Below, piece by piece: positions 1 to 6,653 of a DNA stretch of 17,184 nucleotides. The position numbers were made by a program, and so were the translations under genes. Within the stretch, counting starts at the first letter, position 1. Every line of letters starts with the position of its first letter. The notes beneath the pieces were generated by a model that was given only the letters and a program-made list of their open reading frames with translations, did not search any database and was not told the DNA's origin. The stretch spans positions 1 through 17,184 of the forward strand of contig JAQURI010000016.1 in NCBI GenBank assembly GCA_028715665.1, in the 5' to 3' direction. Origin of the DNA: Candidatus Ratteibacteria bacterium (GTDB lineage Bacteria > CAIJMQ01).

Positions 1-449
1 ATATTATAGGTTGTTTTGGGGTCCTGCCCGAAAAGGGTTTTATTTTTTAAATTAGGGCAAGAGAGGTTGAGTTCAATTGCGCTAATCCCCTTTTCTTTAT
101 CTAAAATTTTCGCAAGGTGGGCGAATTCTTCTTCCGTTTCGCCGGATATACTCACAAAGAAAGGTGTTTTTAATTTTCTTAAAAACGGAAGTTTTTCTTT
201 TATGAATACTTTTACCCCCGGATTTTCAAGCCCGATAGAGTTAATAATGCCGTTTTCAACTTCTGCGATGCGGGGCGGGGGATTACCTTCTTTTGGTTTT
301 AGTGTTATCGTTTTAGTGGTTAAAGCGCCGACTTTATTTAGGTCGAGAAAATCCGAAATTTCTTCTCCGAAACCGCAAGTCCCTGAAGCAAGAATTATAG
401 GATTTTTGAGTTTTATATTTCCTAATTTAACCGAAAGGTCTGGCTTCAT
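1..449 (-). CDS. pyrD: Dihydroorotate dehydrogenase, class 1B catalytic subunit (partial, N-terminal 149 residues)
   Basis: FMN-containing subunit that oxidises dihydroorotate to orotate in pyrimidine synthesis, working with the PyrK electron-transfer subunit. The reading frame starts at ATG 449 and is still open at base 1, so about half of the usual ~300 residues is visible. Seen: the N-terminal FMN-site stretch ILASGTCGFGEE (19-30), TTKTITLKPKEGNPPPR (44-60), the NSIGLENPG loop (70-78), FVSISGETEEEF (98-109) and ELNLSCPN (126-133). Cys131 in the last motif is the expected active-site base of class 1 enzymes; class 2 has Ser there. The ATG overlaps the pyrK stop as ATGA, so the two are almost certainly translationally coupled. 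A GGAG lies about 7 bases upstream of the start. No truncation or odd residue is visible in the part present. Confidence 0.93.
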   Translation of the reverse strand, partial: MKPDLSVKLGNIKLKNPIILASGTCGFGEEISDFLDLNKVGALTTKTITLKPKEGNPPPRIAEVENGIINSIGLENPGVKVFIKEKLPFLRKLKTPFFVSISGETEEEFAHLAKILDKEKGISAIELNLSCPNLKNKTLFGQDPKTTYN

Positions 450-1231
450 ATTTTGCTCCAGTCTATTTCTTCCGTATCAAAGACAGGCCCATCCTTGCAC
501 ACTTTTTTATATCCGTATTTTGTTCTGATAACGCATGCGTTGCATATTCCTATTCCGCATCCCATGAACTGTTCGAAAGATACCTGGCAGGGAATTTTAT
601 ACTTTTGTGATAAAAGAGCAATTTCTTTAAGCATTCCTTTAGGTCCGCAGGCGTAAATGACAGACGACAGACGACAGACGACAGATGACAGATTATTTTT
701 AAACAGATTACTTACAAGCCCTTTGTAACCCAAGCTGCCGTCTTCGGTGGCAATATGAACAGTTGCCCTCAATTTTTTAAGTTTATCGGCACAGAGAATT
801 TCATCTTTTGTTTTGGCTCCAATAAATGCTGTTATTGATGCAAGCCTATCGGTTTTCGCTATTTTTTCTGCAAGAAAAATTAATGGTGCAATTCCAATGC
901 CTCCCGCTACAAATACAATTTCGGATTTAATTAACCGAAATCCATTCCCCAGCGGACCTATACAGTCAAGTTTTTCTCCTCTTTTTCTTTTCGATAGCCA
1001 ATCAGTTCCTTTCCCGACAATCTTGTATAAAATTTCAACATATTTTCCGTCTATTACTTGGTGTATGCTTAATGGTCTGCGTAATAAGTAGTGGTTACTT
1101 GCAGAACATTTTATATGCAGGAATTGTCCCGGAGACGAATCTTTAGCTATTTCAGGGGATTGGATTTTCATGAGGAAATAACCGGGGGTAATTTCTTCGT
1201 TGTCTCGTATTAAAAGCTTTTTATGAGGCAT
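446..1231 (-). CDS. pyrK: Dihydroorotate dehydrogenase electron-transfer subunit
   Basis: FAD and [2Fe-2S] subunit that passes electrons from PyrD to NAD+; 261 residues, normal for the family. Seen in order: FAD-binding LRRPLSI (50-56), GPLGNGF (92-98), the NAD-binding VAGGIGIAPL (108-117), YACGPKGM (193-200), and a C-terminal iron-sulfur cluster with Cys225, Cys230, Cys233 and Cys245. Just before YACGPKG the residues 181-191 (LSSVVCRLSSV) are encoded by five tandem 7-base repeats (659-693), which look like a later in-frame insertion at a surface loop. The start ATG at 1231 has no clear Shine-Dalgarno sequence; a promoter lies at 1265-1293. pyrD follows with a 4-base overlap. Alternative: another member of the ferredoxin-reductase-like family, but the four-Cys tail and the pyrD neighbour make PyrK very likely. 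Confidence 0.94.
   Translation of the reverse strand: MPHKKLLIRDNEEITPGYFLMKIQSPEIAKDSSPGQFLHIKCSASNHYLLRRPLSIHQVIDGKYVEILYKIVGKGTDWLSKRKRGEKLDCIGPLGNGFRLIKSEIVFVAGGIGIAPLIFLAEKIAKTDRLASITAFIGAKTKDEILCADKLKKLRATVHIATEDGSLGYKGLVSNLFKNNLSSVVCRLSSVIYACGPKGMLKEIALLSQKYKIPCQVSFEQFMGCGIGICNACVIRTKYGYKKVCKDGPVFDTEEIDWSKI
659..693. repeat. Five tandem copies of a 7-base unit inside pyrK
   Basis: On the plus strand GACAGAC occurs three times and GACAGAT twice, back to back, with no spacer. The array is 35 bases long and lies wholly inside the pyrK reading frame, without breaking it. Confidence 0.95.
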
Positions 1232-1264
1232 ATAAATAATTAAGGTGGTCGTAAATTGAGAATA

Positions 1265-1293
1265 ATTTTATCTTCTCGCCCTTGTTTAGTCAA
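1265..1293 (-). promoter_or_regulatory. Sigma-70-type promoter for pyrKD
   Basis: On the minus strand TTGACT (1293-1288) is followed by 17 bases and TAAAAT (1270-1265). Each hexamer is one mismatch from consensus and the spacing is ideal. Transcription would start near 1258, leaving a leader of about 27 bases before the pyrK ATG. No riboswitch or attenuator fits in that leader. Confidence 0.65.
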
Positions 1294-1319
1294 ACGGATA
1301 TAGTTTCTGCAAAATTTTA

Positions 1320-1348
1320 CCCCGTTGGAGAGATTCTCTCCAGCGGGG
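1320..1348. terminator. Strong hairpin downstream of the prepilin pair, possible bidirectional terminator
   Basis: CCCCGTTGGAGAGA pairs with TCTCTCCAGCGGGG (14 pairs including one G-T wobble, practically no loop). It lies 35 bases past the stop of the minus-strand prepilin and just upstream of the pyrK promoter, where a terminator is expected. Read on the minus strand it is followed by TAAAATTTT, on the plus strand by TTTTT. Its outer stem (CCCCGTT) resembles the arms of the palindrome inside gatB, so it could be a member of that repeat family serving as a terminator. Confidence 0.55.
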
Positions 1349-1383
1349 TTTTTGCTTATGAAATGCGGAGTATCAATTTCCTT

Positions 1384-2283
1384 TTAGTATGGATTGTAAA
1401 AGTTTATAAACGACTGAGCTGGGTTGGAGATACCGGTAAGATATTCTCCCAAAGTGGGAACTTCCGACACTTTAAAACCCCAGTCGAAATTGCGGGTATC
1501 TGTCTTGGAAGTCAACTGCATATGAGGGACCCATTTCACAGCGCCGTCCAGAAACCATACATTGCTTCCCTCGGTTTTGCCGTGATTGGCGAACCAAAGT
1601 CTGTTTGCTTGAGCTAACGAACCGCCTGGGGCGGCGTCCAAATTAATCCAGTATACCCCCTGGTTTAGAACGCGGTAAGAAACTAGTCTATAAGGATTGG
1701 TGCCTGCTCCTACCATGTTCGACCTGTCCATCATTATCGCTACGATTTTTCCTCCTGTTTGGTTAGTTAGTCTTAGCGTTAGCGGCGCCCACGTGAGCCG
1801 ATATTGCATAGCATAGGATAAATGAGCCCTTGCCGATGCACCCGGACATATGTGTCTGGCAAAACAGTTTTCCTGCTCTTCACCGGCGGCGTAAGGAGCG
1901 GCAGGCGCTGCCCAATCTGCAGGATTTGCGGGAACCGGTGTTACCGCAGTATTACTGGGGCAGTTAAAGGTGCGCCAGTCTCTTATGTAACTGGGAGACA
2001 AAAGCGCCAAAGCGCTGGTTACCCTCGTGTTTTCGACAGTCTCAAGAGGATTTCTCCCGCTTGGGAGATGCTCGCTATTGTCCTGCGCATACATGTGGAG
2101 GGCAAGACCTATATCTTTAAGATTGGCTGAACATGTTGCTCTGCTTGCGAGTTCCTTCGCTCTTTGCAAAGCCGGCAGTATGATAGCAGCCAGAATGCCG
2201 ATAATTGCCACTACAACCAGCAGCTCGACAAGCGTAAATCCGCATCGGATTTTAGCTTGCGAACTCTTAAACCTTTTTATCAT
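1384..2283 (-). CDS. Prepilin-like type IV pilin/pseudopilin protein with DUF1559-like C-terminus
   Basis: Exported pilin-like subunit, 299 residues. The N-terminus is a class III signal: a short basic leader ending in Gly15, the cleavage site G|FTLVE with the conserved Glu at mature position 5 (residue 20), and a hydrophobic helix ELLVVVAIIGILAAIILPAL. The helix is followed by RAKELASRATCSANLKDIGLALHMYAQDN, the usual start of the long-tailed prepilins of the DUF1559 type. Near the C-terminus NHGKTEGSNVWFLDG then AVKWV resembles their H-x9-DG signature with two extra residues. Ribosome binding site AAGGAGGTGA lies 7 bases before the ATG. It is a paralogue of the gene just upstream (shared N-terminal third, YIR...CPSN and NH...VKW blocks). 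A role as minor pilin or secretion pseudopilin cannot be decided; no assembly genes sit beside it. Confidence 0.88.
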   Translation of the reverse strand: MIKRFKSSQAKIRCGFTLVELLVVVAIIGILAAIILPALQRAKELASRATCSANLKDIGLALHMYAQDNSEHLPSGRNPLETVENTRVTSALALLSPSYIRDWRTFNCPSNTAVTPVPANPADWAAPAAPYAAGEEQENCFARHICPGASARAHLSYAMQYRLTWAPLTLRLTNQTGGKIVAIMMDRSNMVGAGTNPYRLVSYRVLNQGVYWINLDAAPGGSLAQANRLWFANHGKTEGSNVWFLDGAVKWVPHMQLTSKTDTRNFDWGFKVSEVPTLGEYLTGISNPAQSFINFYNPY

Positions 2284-2361
2284 TTTTTCTTCACCTCCTT
2301 CTTTTTTGAAACATTTGCTTCCATGTCATATCTTCAGAGGATGAAACCTCCGCATTTTTTA

Positions 2362-3069
2362 TTAATTATCAGGATTTAAGAAATAAGTTGCGTCATAACT
2401 TGGTATGTCCCATTCGTTGAGAACCCAGTCAGCGCCGCTTTTTCTGCTTTTAATCCATTTTACTCCCCCGGAAGCATATAGAACATTTACACCGTCGAGA
2501 TTGTGGTTAACATACAAGAACGAGGGATAAGCGGTGGATAGGTTGAAATTATTAATATATACTTGTTCGCCAGTATTATAATAGCCATATGTCATATCCA
2601 TAGCTATCACCGTATCAGCCCTTACCGATTCATTCAAACCCATAAAATAAGCATAATGACAGGTACTAGCCTGGACGGTTCCACTAGTAGCAGTTTGTAA
2701 AAATGCCGTAGTATCGATGGCTGGCACAATGTTGACGGGGTTACTTGGGCAGATGTAGACCTTGTAGCCCCTGATATAGTCGGGATTTAAGCGCGCAAAA
2801 CTCCCCTTTACCGTGCCCTGAGTAACATCGGTAGTACCATCGCCGCTAACGTCTCCTAACGGATATTTCTCGTTATGAGCGCCGGCAAACATGTGTATTG
2901 CAAGGCTGATCTGTTTTAGGTTATTTTGACAGACAGCACGTCTGGCGCTTTCTCGTGCTCTGGTAAGCGCCGGGAGTAATATTGCCGCCAAAATTCCTAT
3001 AATAGCGATAACAACCAAAAGTTCAATCAAGGTAAAGCCCGTAAAACCTTTCCTATACCTTCCCATCAT
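2362..3069 (-). CDS. Prepilin-like type IV pilin/pseudopilin protein, shorter paralogue
   Basis: Second exported pilin-like subunit, 235 residues, first gene of the pair. The leader MMGRYRKGFTG is cut at G11|FTLIE, with Glu16 as mature residue 5 and the helix ELLVVIAIIGILAAILLPAL. Next come RARESARRAVCQNNLKQISLAIHMFAGAHNEKYP and, later, YIRGYKVYICPSN and NHNLDGVNVLYASGGVKWIK, parallel to the downstream paralogue, although the Asp of the DG signature is replaced (SGG). It has a textbook ribosome binding site (AGGAGG at 3077-3082, 7 bases before ATG 3069; an ATG three bases downstream is an alternative) and its own promoter at 3146-3174. The paralogue starts 78 bases after its stop. Both are probably substrates of a prepilin peptidase encoded elsewhere. 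Confidence 0.88.
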   Translation of the reverse strand: MMGRYRKGFTGFTLIELLVVIAIIGILAAILLPALTRARESARRAVCQNNLKQISLAIHMFAGAHNEKYPLGDVSGDGTTDVTQGTVKGSFARLNPDYIRGYKVYICPSNPVNIVPAIDTTAFLQTATSGTVQASTCHYAYFMGLNESVRADTVIAMDMTYGYYNTGEQVYINNFNLSTAYPSFLYVNHNLDGVNVLYASGGVKWIKSRKSGADWVLNEWDIPSYDATYFLNPDN

Positions 3070-3145
3070 TTGTCTACCTCCTCTTTTTTATTATATTTAA
3101 TTTCCCGGTTATCTATAACAATCTCACTATTTTGCAGTTTTTACG

Positions 3146-3174
3146 TTTATACATCAATTGCTTATTTTTGTCAA
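3146..3174 (-). promoter_or_regulatory. Near-consensus sigma-70 promoter for the prepilin pair
   Basis: On the minus strand a perfect TTGACA (3174-3169), 17 bases, then TATAAA (3151-3146). Transcription would start near 3140 and give a leader of about 70 bases before the ATG at 3069. This separates the prepilins from the gat genes upstream. No further structure is visible in the 3070-3188 gap. Confidence 0.7.
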
Positions 3175-3188
3175 TAGTATCTCAAAGT

Positions 3189-4679
3189 TTATAAGTTTTT
3201 CAGTCCTTTTTTTATCAATTCGCCCGCTATTTTGGGGTTTGCTTTGCCCTTTGTTATTTTCATCACTTGTCCGACTAAAAAGCCGAGAGTTTCTGTTTTG
3301 CCGTTTTGGAAATCTTTAACAGCTTGCTGGTTTGCCTGCAAGACTTTGTCTACCGCTCTGGATATTTCTCCCTCATCGGTTACTTGTGTCAGCCCTTTTT
3401 CTTTTATTAGTTCTTCGGGGGATTTACCTTTTTCCAGAATTTCAGGAAGAATATTTTTAGCGGTATTTTGATTGATAATGCCTTCGTGAACATACGTAGT
3501 TATGCCTACTAAAAGTTCCGGCGTAAGTTTTGTTTCTTTTATACTAATATTATGTTCATTCAAGTATCTCGTAACTGGACCGATTAACCAGTTTGCGATT
3601 TCCTTTGCCCCGTTAGAAATTGTACGTCCCGATGCTATGTCGGGACTGTTTCTAACGGGGTGAAGCTGATTAAAAACCTTTAAACTTTCTTCAAAAAAGT
3701 CCGCCATTTCTTTACTTGATGTGAGTAAATTAGAATCATACTCGGTCAAACCGTAGTCAACCGCAAATCTTTCTTTACGCGCATTCGGAAGCTCCGGCAG
3801 TTCCTTTTTGATTTTTTCTATTTCTTCCTGCGAAATAAAAAGCGGCGGCAGGTCGGGTTCGGGGAAATATCTGTAGTCGTGCGCTTCTTCTTTGCTTCGC
3901 ATTGGTCGTGTTATTTGTTTTTCGTCATCCCACAGCCGCGTTTCCCGCAAAACGGTTTCTTTCTTTTCAAGCATTTTCATCTGTCTTCCAATTTCGTGTT
4001 TTACCGCAGACAAGACTATTTTGAAAGAATTTAGGTTTTTTATTTCCACTCTGGGAGGCATGTAGTTTTGTCCCCTCTCCCTAACTGAAATATTCGCTTC
4101 GAACCTCAACGAGCCTTCCTGCATTTTGCAGTCTGAAACCCCTGTGTAAAGCAGTATATTCCTTAAATCGTTCATGAAAATTTCCACTTCTTCCACATCT
4201 CTTAAATCGGGTTTTGTAACGATTTCAACAAGAGGAATACCTGCACGATTGATATCAACGAAAGAAACTGATTTTCCTTCGGGGTGGACATTTTTGCCCG
4301 CGTCTTCCTCCAAATGAATGTTGTCTAGCCCGATTCTTTTTGCCCCGTTTCCCGTTTTTATTTCTAAAAAGCCGTCTTTTCCGAAAGGATGATATTGCTG
4401 TGAGACCTGATAATTCTTGGGAAGGTCGGGATAATAATAATTCTTCCTGTCAAACGTCGTAATTTCGGCTATTTTGCAGTTGAGCGCAAGTGCCGTCCTG
4501 ACCATATATTCAACGGCTTTTTCGTTTACCACTGGCAGCGTGCCCGGATGCCCCATGCATATGGGGCAAACTTGAGAATTTGCGGGCGCGCCGAATTTTG
4601 TGGGACAGGAGCAAAAAAGTTTCGTCGCAGTCGCAAGTTCCGAATGTATTTCAAGCCCGATTATAGGTTCGTATGTCAT
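3189..4679 (-). CDS. gatB: Aspartyl/glutamyl-tRNA(Asn/Gln) amidotransferase subunit B
   Basis: The tRNA-binding and kinase subunit of GatCAB, which converts mischarged Glu-tRNA(Gln) and/or Asp-tRNA(Asn) to Gln- and Asn-tRNA. 496 residues, a little longer than the usual ~475-480. Seen: GLEIHSEL (8-15), a zinc site with Cys23, Cys25, Cys38 and Cys41, the GHPGTLPVVN loop, NYYYPDLPKNYQ(V)SQ, EEDAGKN, FVDINRAGIPLVEIVT, EVKIKNLNS-like EIKNLNSF, DYRYFPEPDLPP, and a C-terminal YqeY-like tail ending GELIKKGLKNL. The extra length is a palindromic in-frame insertion (residues ~340-358, HPVRNSPDIASGRTISNGA) in the linker before the tail domain. No Shine-Dalgarno sequence is seen before ATG 4679; the space between gatA and gatB is filled by a 7-base repeat hairpin. 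Last gene of the long minus-strand run. Confidence 0.96.
   Translation of the reverse strand: MTYEPIIGLEIHSELATATKLFCSCPTKFGAPANSQVCPICMGHPGTLPVVNEKAVEYMVRTALALNCKIAEITTFDRKNYYYPDLPKNYQVSQQYHPFGKDGFLEIKTGNGAKRIGLDNIHLEEDAGKNVHPEGKSVSFVDINRAGIPLVEIVTKPDLRDVEEVEIFMNDLRNILLYTGVSDCKMQEGSLRFEANISVRERGQNYMPPRVEIKNLNSFKIVLSAVKHEIGRQMKMLEKKETVLRETRLWDDEKQITRPMRSKEEAHDYRYFPEPDLPPLFISQEEIEKIKKELPELPNARKERFAVDYGLTEYDSNLLTSSKEMADFFEESLKVFNQLHPVRNSPDIASGRTISNGAKEIANWLIGPVTRYLNEHNISIKETKLTPELLVGITTYVHEGIINQNTAKNILPEILEKGKSPEELIKEKGLTQVTDEGEISRAVDKVLQANQQAVKDFQNGKTETLGFLVGQVMKITKGKANPKIAGELIKKGLKNL
3608..3660. repeat. Nested palindromic element inserted in gatB (HPVRNSP family)
   Basis: A perfect 12-bp outer stem, CCCCGTTAGAAA (3608-3619) with TTTCTAACGGGG (3649-3660), encloses a perfect 7-bp inner stem, GTCCCGA (3626-3632) with TCGGGAC (3640-3646). 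Read in the gatB frame it gives HPVRNSP...ISNGA. The lipB gene contains a relative with the same HPVRNSP reading at 10319-10411. Confidence 0.9.
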
Positions 4680-4684
4680 ATTAA

Positions 4685-4752
4685 AGTTTATAGTTGAGAG
4701 TTTAATGTTTAGAGAATTATTTCTCTAAACTAAGTTCTCTAAACTCTACACT
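4685..4752. repeat. Inverted pair of 7-base-period arrays between gatA and gatB
   Basis: From 4685 the plus strand reads as degenerate 7-base units close to AGTTTAG; the right half, read on the minus strand from 4752, is built of the same kind of unit, so the whole forms a long imperfect hairpin with arms of about 33 bases. It fills the gatA-gatB gap, overlaps two bases of the gatA stop codon and ends five bases before the gatB ATG. A near relative lies at 7832-7901. Confidence 0.85.
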
Positions 4753-6220
4753 AATCTATTTTTGGTTTCTTTTTGTGAAATTCTGTATTCTGTTCAAATG
4801 TGTAAGCTGTTTGCAATATCTTTTCCTCATCGAAAGGCTTTCCGATGATCTGAAGCCCGATAGGCAGTCCTTTATTCGAGAATCCGCAGGGAATTGAAAT
4901 TGCCGGAAGTCCCGCTAAATTAATAGGTATAGTGAATATATCGGAAAGATACATCTGTAACGGGTCGGAAATTTTTTCTCCTATTTTAAATGCCGGAGTA
5001 GGGGAAACAGGCGTAAGTATAACATCACATTTATGGAATGCTTCGTCAAAATCCTTTTTTATCAAAGTTCTTACCTTTGACGCCTTCAAATAATACGCTT
5101 CGTAGTATCCAGAAGATAATGCGTAAGTTCCCAGCATTATCCTTCTCTTTACTTCGTTGCCGAATCCTTCGTCCCGCGTTTTCTCGTACATATCGACAAT
5201 ATTGCCAATTCCCTTGTCTCTTGTTCTGTGCCCGAAATTGACTCCGACGTAGCGGGCAAGGTTGGAGCTGGCTTCCGCAGGCGCGATAATATAGAAAGTT
5301 GCCACTGCATATTCCGTATGAGGCAGAGAAATTTCCATGATTTCGGCACCTAATTTTTTGAAAGTTTCTACTGCATTTTGAATTGATTTTTTGACTTCTT
5401 GATGTATCCCTTCTGCGAAATATTCTTTTGGGACGCCTATCTTCAACTTTTTAGCATCGTTTTTCAAACTTTTCGTGTAGTCGGGAACTTCTTTTGCGAC
5501 GGAAGTGGAATCCAACGGGTCATGCCCTGCAATTATATTAAGAAGAATCGCAGTATCTTCGACATCTTTCGTGAACGTGCCGATTTGGTCCAAAGAGGAT
5601 GCAAACGCCAAAAGCCCATATCGCGAGACCCTGCCGTATGTTGGTTTTAATCCCACGACACCGCACATACTCGCGGGCTGGCGCACGGAGCCGCCCGTGT
5701 CCGAACCCAAAGACATAATCGCAAGGTCAGCCGCTACGCAGGCCGCGGAGCCGCCCGAAGAGCCGCCCGGTATGGTCGAAGTATCCCACGGATTTCTACA
5801 CGCTCCGTATGCGGAATTTTCCGTTGAAGAACCCATTGCGAATTCGTCCATATTGGTTTTGCCCAAAATTACGGTGTTTTCTCTTTTGAACTTTTCTATA
5901 ACCGTGGCATCAAAAATCGGGATGTAATTCTCAAGCATTCTCGAGCCGCATGTCGTTTTGATATTTTTTGTCGAGATAACGTCTTTTATCGAGACCGGTA
6001 TGCCCGACAACGGTCCTATTTTTCCGCCGGCACTTATTTTCTTGTCCGCTTTGCGGGCTTGTTGCAGAGCAGATTCTTTGGCGAGCGTAATGTAAGAATT
6101 TATATTTTTATCTAATTTTTCTATGCGCCCGTAAATACTCTCGGTGATTTCAAGCGAAGAAATTTTTTTCTCCGAAAGCAGTTTATGAAGTTCGTGCGCG
6201 GTCAGTTTATATAATTCCAT
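4751..6220 (-). CDS. gatA: Aspartyl/glutamyl-tRNA(Asn/Gln) amidotransferase subunit A
   Basis: Glutaminase subunit of GatCAB: an amidase-signature enzyme that releases ammonia from glutamine or asparagine and passes it to GatB. 489 residues, full length. The Ser-cis-Ser-Lys triad is intact at the family's usual positions: Lys79 in VSIKDV, Ser154 in PGGSSGGSAA, and Ser178 in GSDTGGSVRQPA. GVVGLKPTYGRVSRYG, the Tyr-rich YYEAYYLKASKVR stretch and the C-terminal NLAGLPAISIPCG follow as expected. It sits in the order gatC-gatA-gatB. ATG 6220 has no Shine-Dalgarno sequence and is preceded by a 99-base AT-rich gap containing a dispersed repeat. No damage is visible, so the amidotransferase should be functional. 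Confidence 0.97.
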   Translation of the reverse strand: MELYKLTAHELHKLLSEKKISSLEITESIYGRIEKLDKNINSYITLAKESALQQARKADKKISAGGKIGPLSGIPVSIKDVISTKNIKTTCGSRMLENYIPIFDATVIEKFKRENTVILGKTNMDEFAMGSSTENSAYGACRNPWDTSTIPGGSSGGSAACVAADLAIMSLGSDTGGSVRQPASMCGVVGLKPTYGRVSRYGLLAFASSLDQIGTFTKDVEDTAILLNIIAGHDPLDSTSVAKEVPDYTKSLKNDAKKLKIGVPKEYFAEGIHQEVKKSIQNAVETFKKLGAEIMEISLPHTEYAVATFYIIAPAEASSNLARYVGVNFGHRTRDKGIGNIVDMYEKTRDEGFGNEVKRRIMLGTYALSSGYYEAYYLKASKVRTLIKKDFDEAFHKCDVILTPVSPTPAFKIGEKISDPLQMYLSDIFTIPINLAGLPAISIPCGFSNKGLPIGLQIIGKPFDEEKILQTAYTFEQNTEFHKKKPKID

Positions 6221-6260
6221 AATTTAAAACATTTTTTGAAATATATTGTTTGTATGCTAA

Positions 6261-6316
6261 GTATTTCCATGCATATCCACTGTATTTCTATAATAAATAT
6301 ATCTACCGTTTTTCCT
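6261..6316. repeat. AT-rich dispersed repeat, copy 1 (gatC-gatA gap)
   Basis: The minus strand of 6261-6288 matches 15056-15083 at 22 of 28 bases. On the plus strand TGTATTTCTATA (6281-6292) recurs exactly at 15109-15120, and 6296-6316 matches 15141-15161 at 18 of 21. Low complexity makes each match weak alone; the shared order of blocks supports a real relation. Confidence 0.5.
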
Positions 6317-6319
6317 TTT

Positions 6320-6613
6320 TTATTCTATTATTGCCGGCACCCTGAAGTATCCTTGCTCTTTATCCGGAGCGTTTTTAAGCGCATCTTCAATTGAAACGGA
6401 TGGTTTAAAAATGTCTTTTCTCGTAACATTTTGCAGGGCAATGGCATGTGAAGTCGGCTCTACTTTCGATATGTCCAGTTCGTTGAGTTTTTCAATATAC
6501 TTAAAGATGTTGTTTAATTGTTCCGTAAATTTATGTTTCTCGTCCTCTTTCAATTTTAGACGCGATAATTTTGCCACATATTCCACGTCTTTATCAGTTA
6601 TAATATTTTTCAT
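6320..6613 (-). CDS. gatC: Aspartyl/glutamyl-tRNA(Asn/Gln) amidotransferase subunit C
   Basis: Small subunit that wraps around GatA and stabilises the GatCAB complex. 97 residues, the usual size. Seen: the N-terminal DVEYVAKLSRLKLKEDEKHKFTEQLNNIFKYIEKLNELD block, the central VEPTSHA, and the C-terminal tail ending GYFRVPAIIE, all typical. It is first in the order gatC-gatA-gatB, 99 bases before gatA. The 40-base space to the aminotransferase upstream consists almost entirely of a 7-base-period array that ends four bases before the ATG, so no Shine-Dalgarno sequence is present. Together with GatA and GatB it indicates that this organism makes Gln-tRNA and/or Asn-tRNA by the indirect route. Confidence 0.95.
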   Translation of the reverse strand: MKNIITDKDVEYVAKLSRLKLKEDEKHKFTEQLNNIFKYIEKLNELDISKVEPTSHAIALQNVTRKDIFKPSVSIEDALKNAPDKEQGYFRVPAIIE

Positions 6614-6617
6614 GTTG

Positions 6618-6652
6618 AGTTTTTACTTTTACGTTTTGCGTTTTGACTTTTT
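6618..6652. repeat. Five tandem 7-base units between the aminotransferase gene and gatC
   Basis: Plus-strand units AGTTTTT, ACTTTTA, CGTTTTG, CGTTTTG and ACTTTTT follow one another without spacers (35 bases, the same number of units as the pyrK array). The array occupies the gatC translation start region and ends two bases from the upstream stop codon. Confidence 0.8.
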
Positions 6653-6653
6653 A

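Noticed and set aside
659..693. Seven-base tandem array considered as a CRISPR remnant
   Set aside because: Units are 7 bases without spacers, inside a coding frame, and no cas gene is present.
1282..1617. Plus-strand 111-residue frame opposite the prepilin gene
   Set aside because: Runs over the terminator hairpin and antisense to a well-supported gene, with no motif or ribosome binding site.
2327..2360. Small hairpin (CAGAGG/CCTCCG) followed by T-run on the plus strand between the two prepilin genes
   Set aside because: Short stem with a wobble, and no plus-strand gene ends there; on the transcribed minus strand no T-run follows.
3090..3095. A perfect minus-strand TATAAT just before the prepilin ribosome binding site
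   Set aside because: No usable -35 box at 16-18 bases; the TTGACA-N17-TATAAA further upstream is much better.
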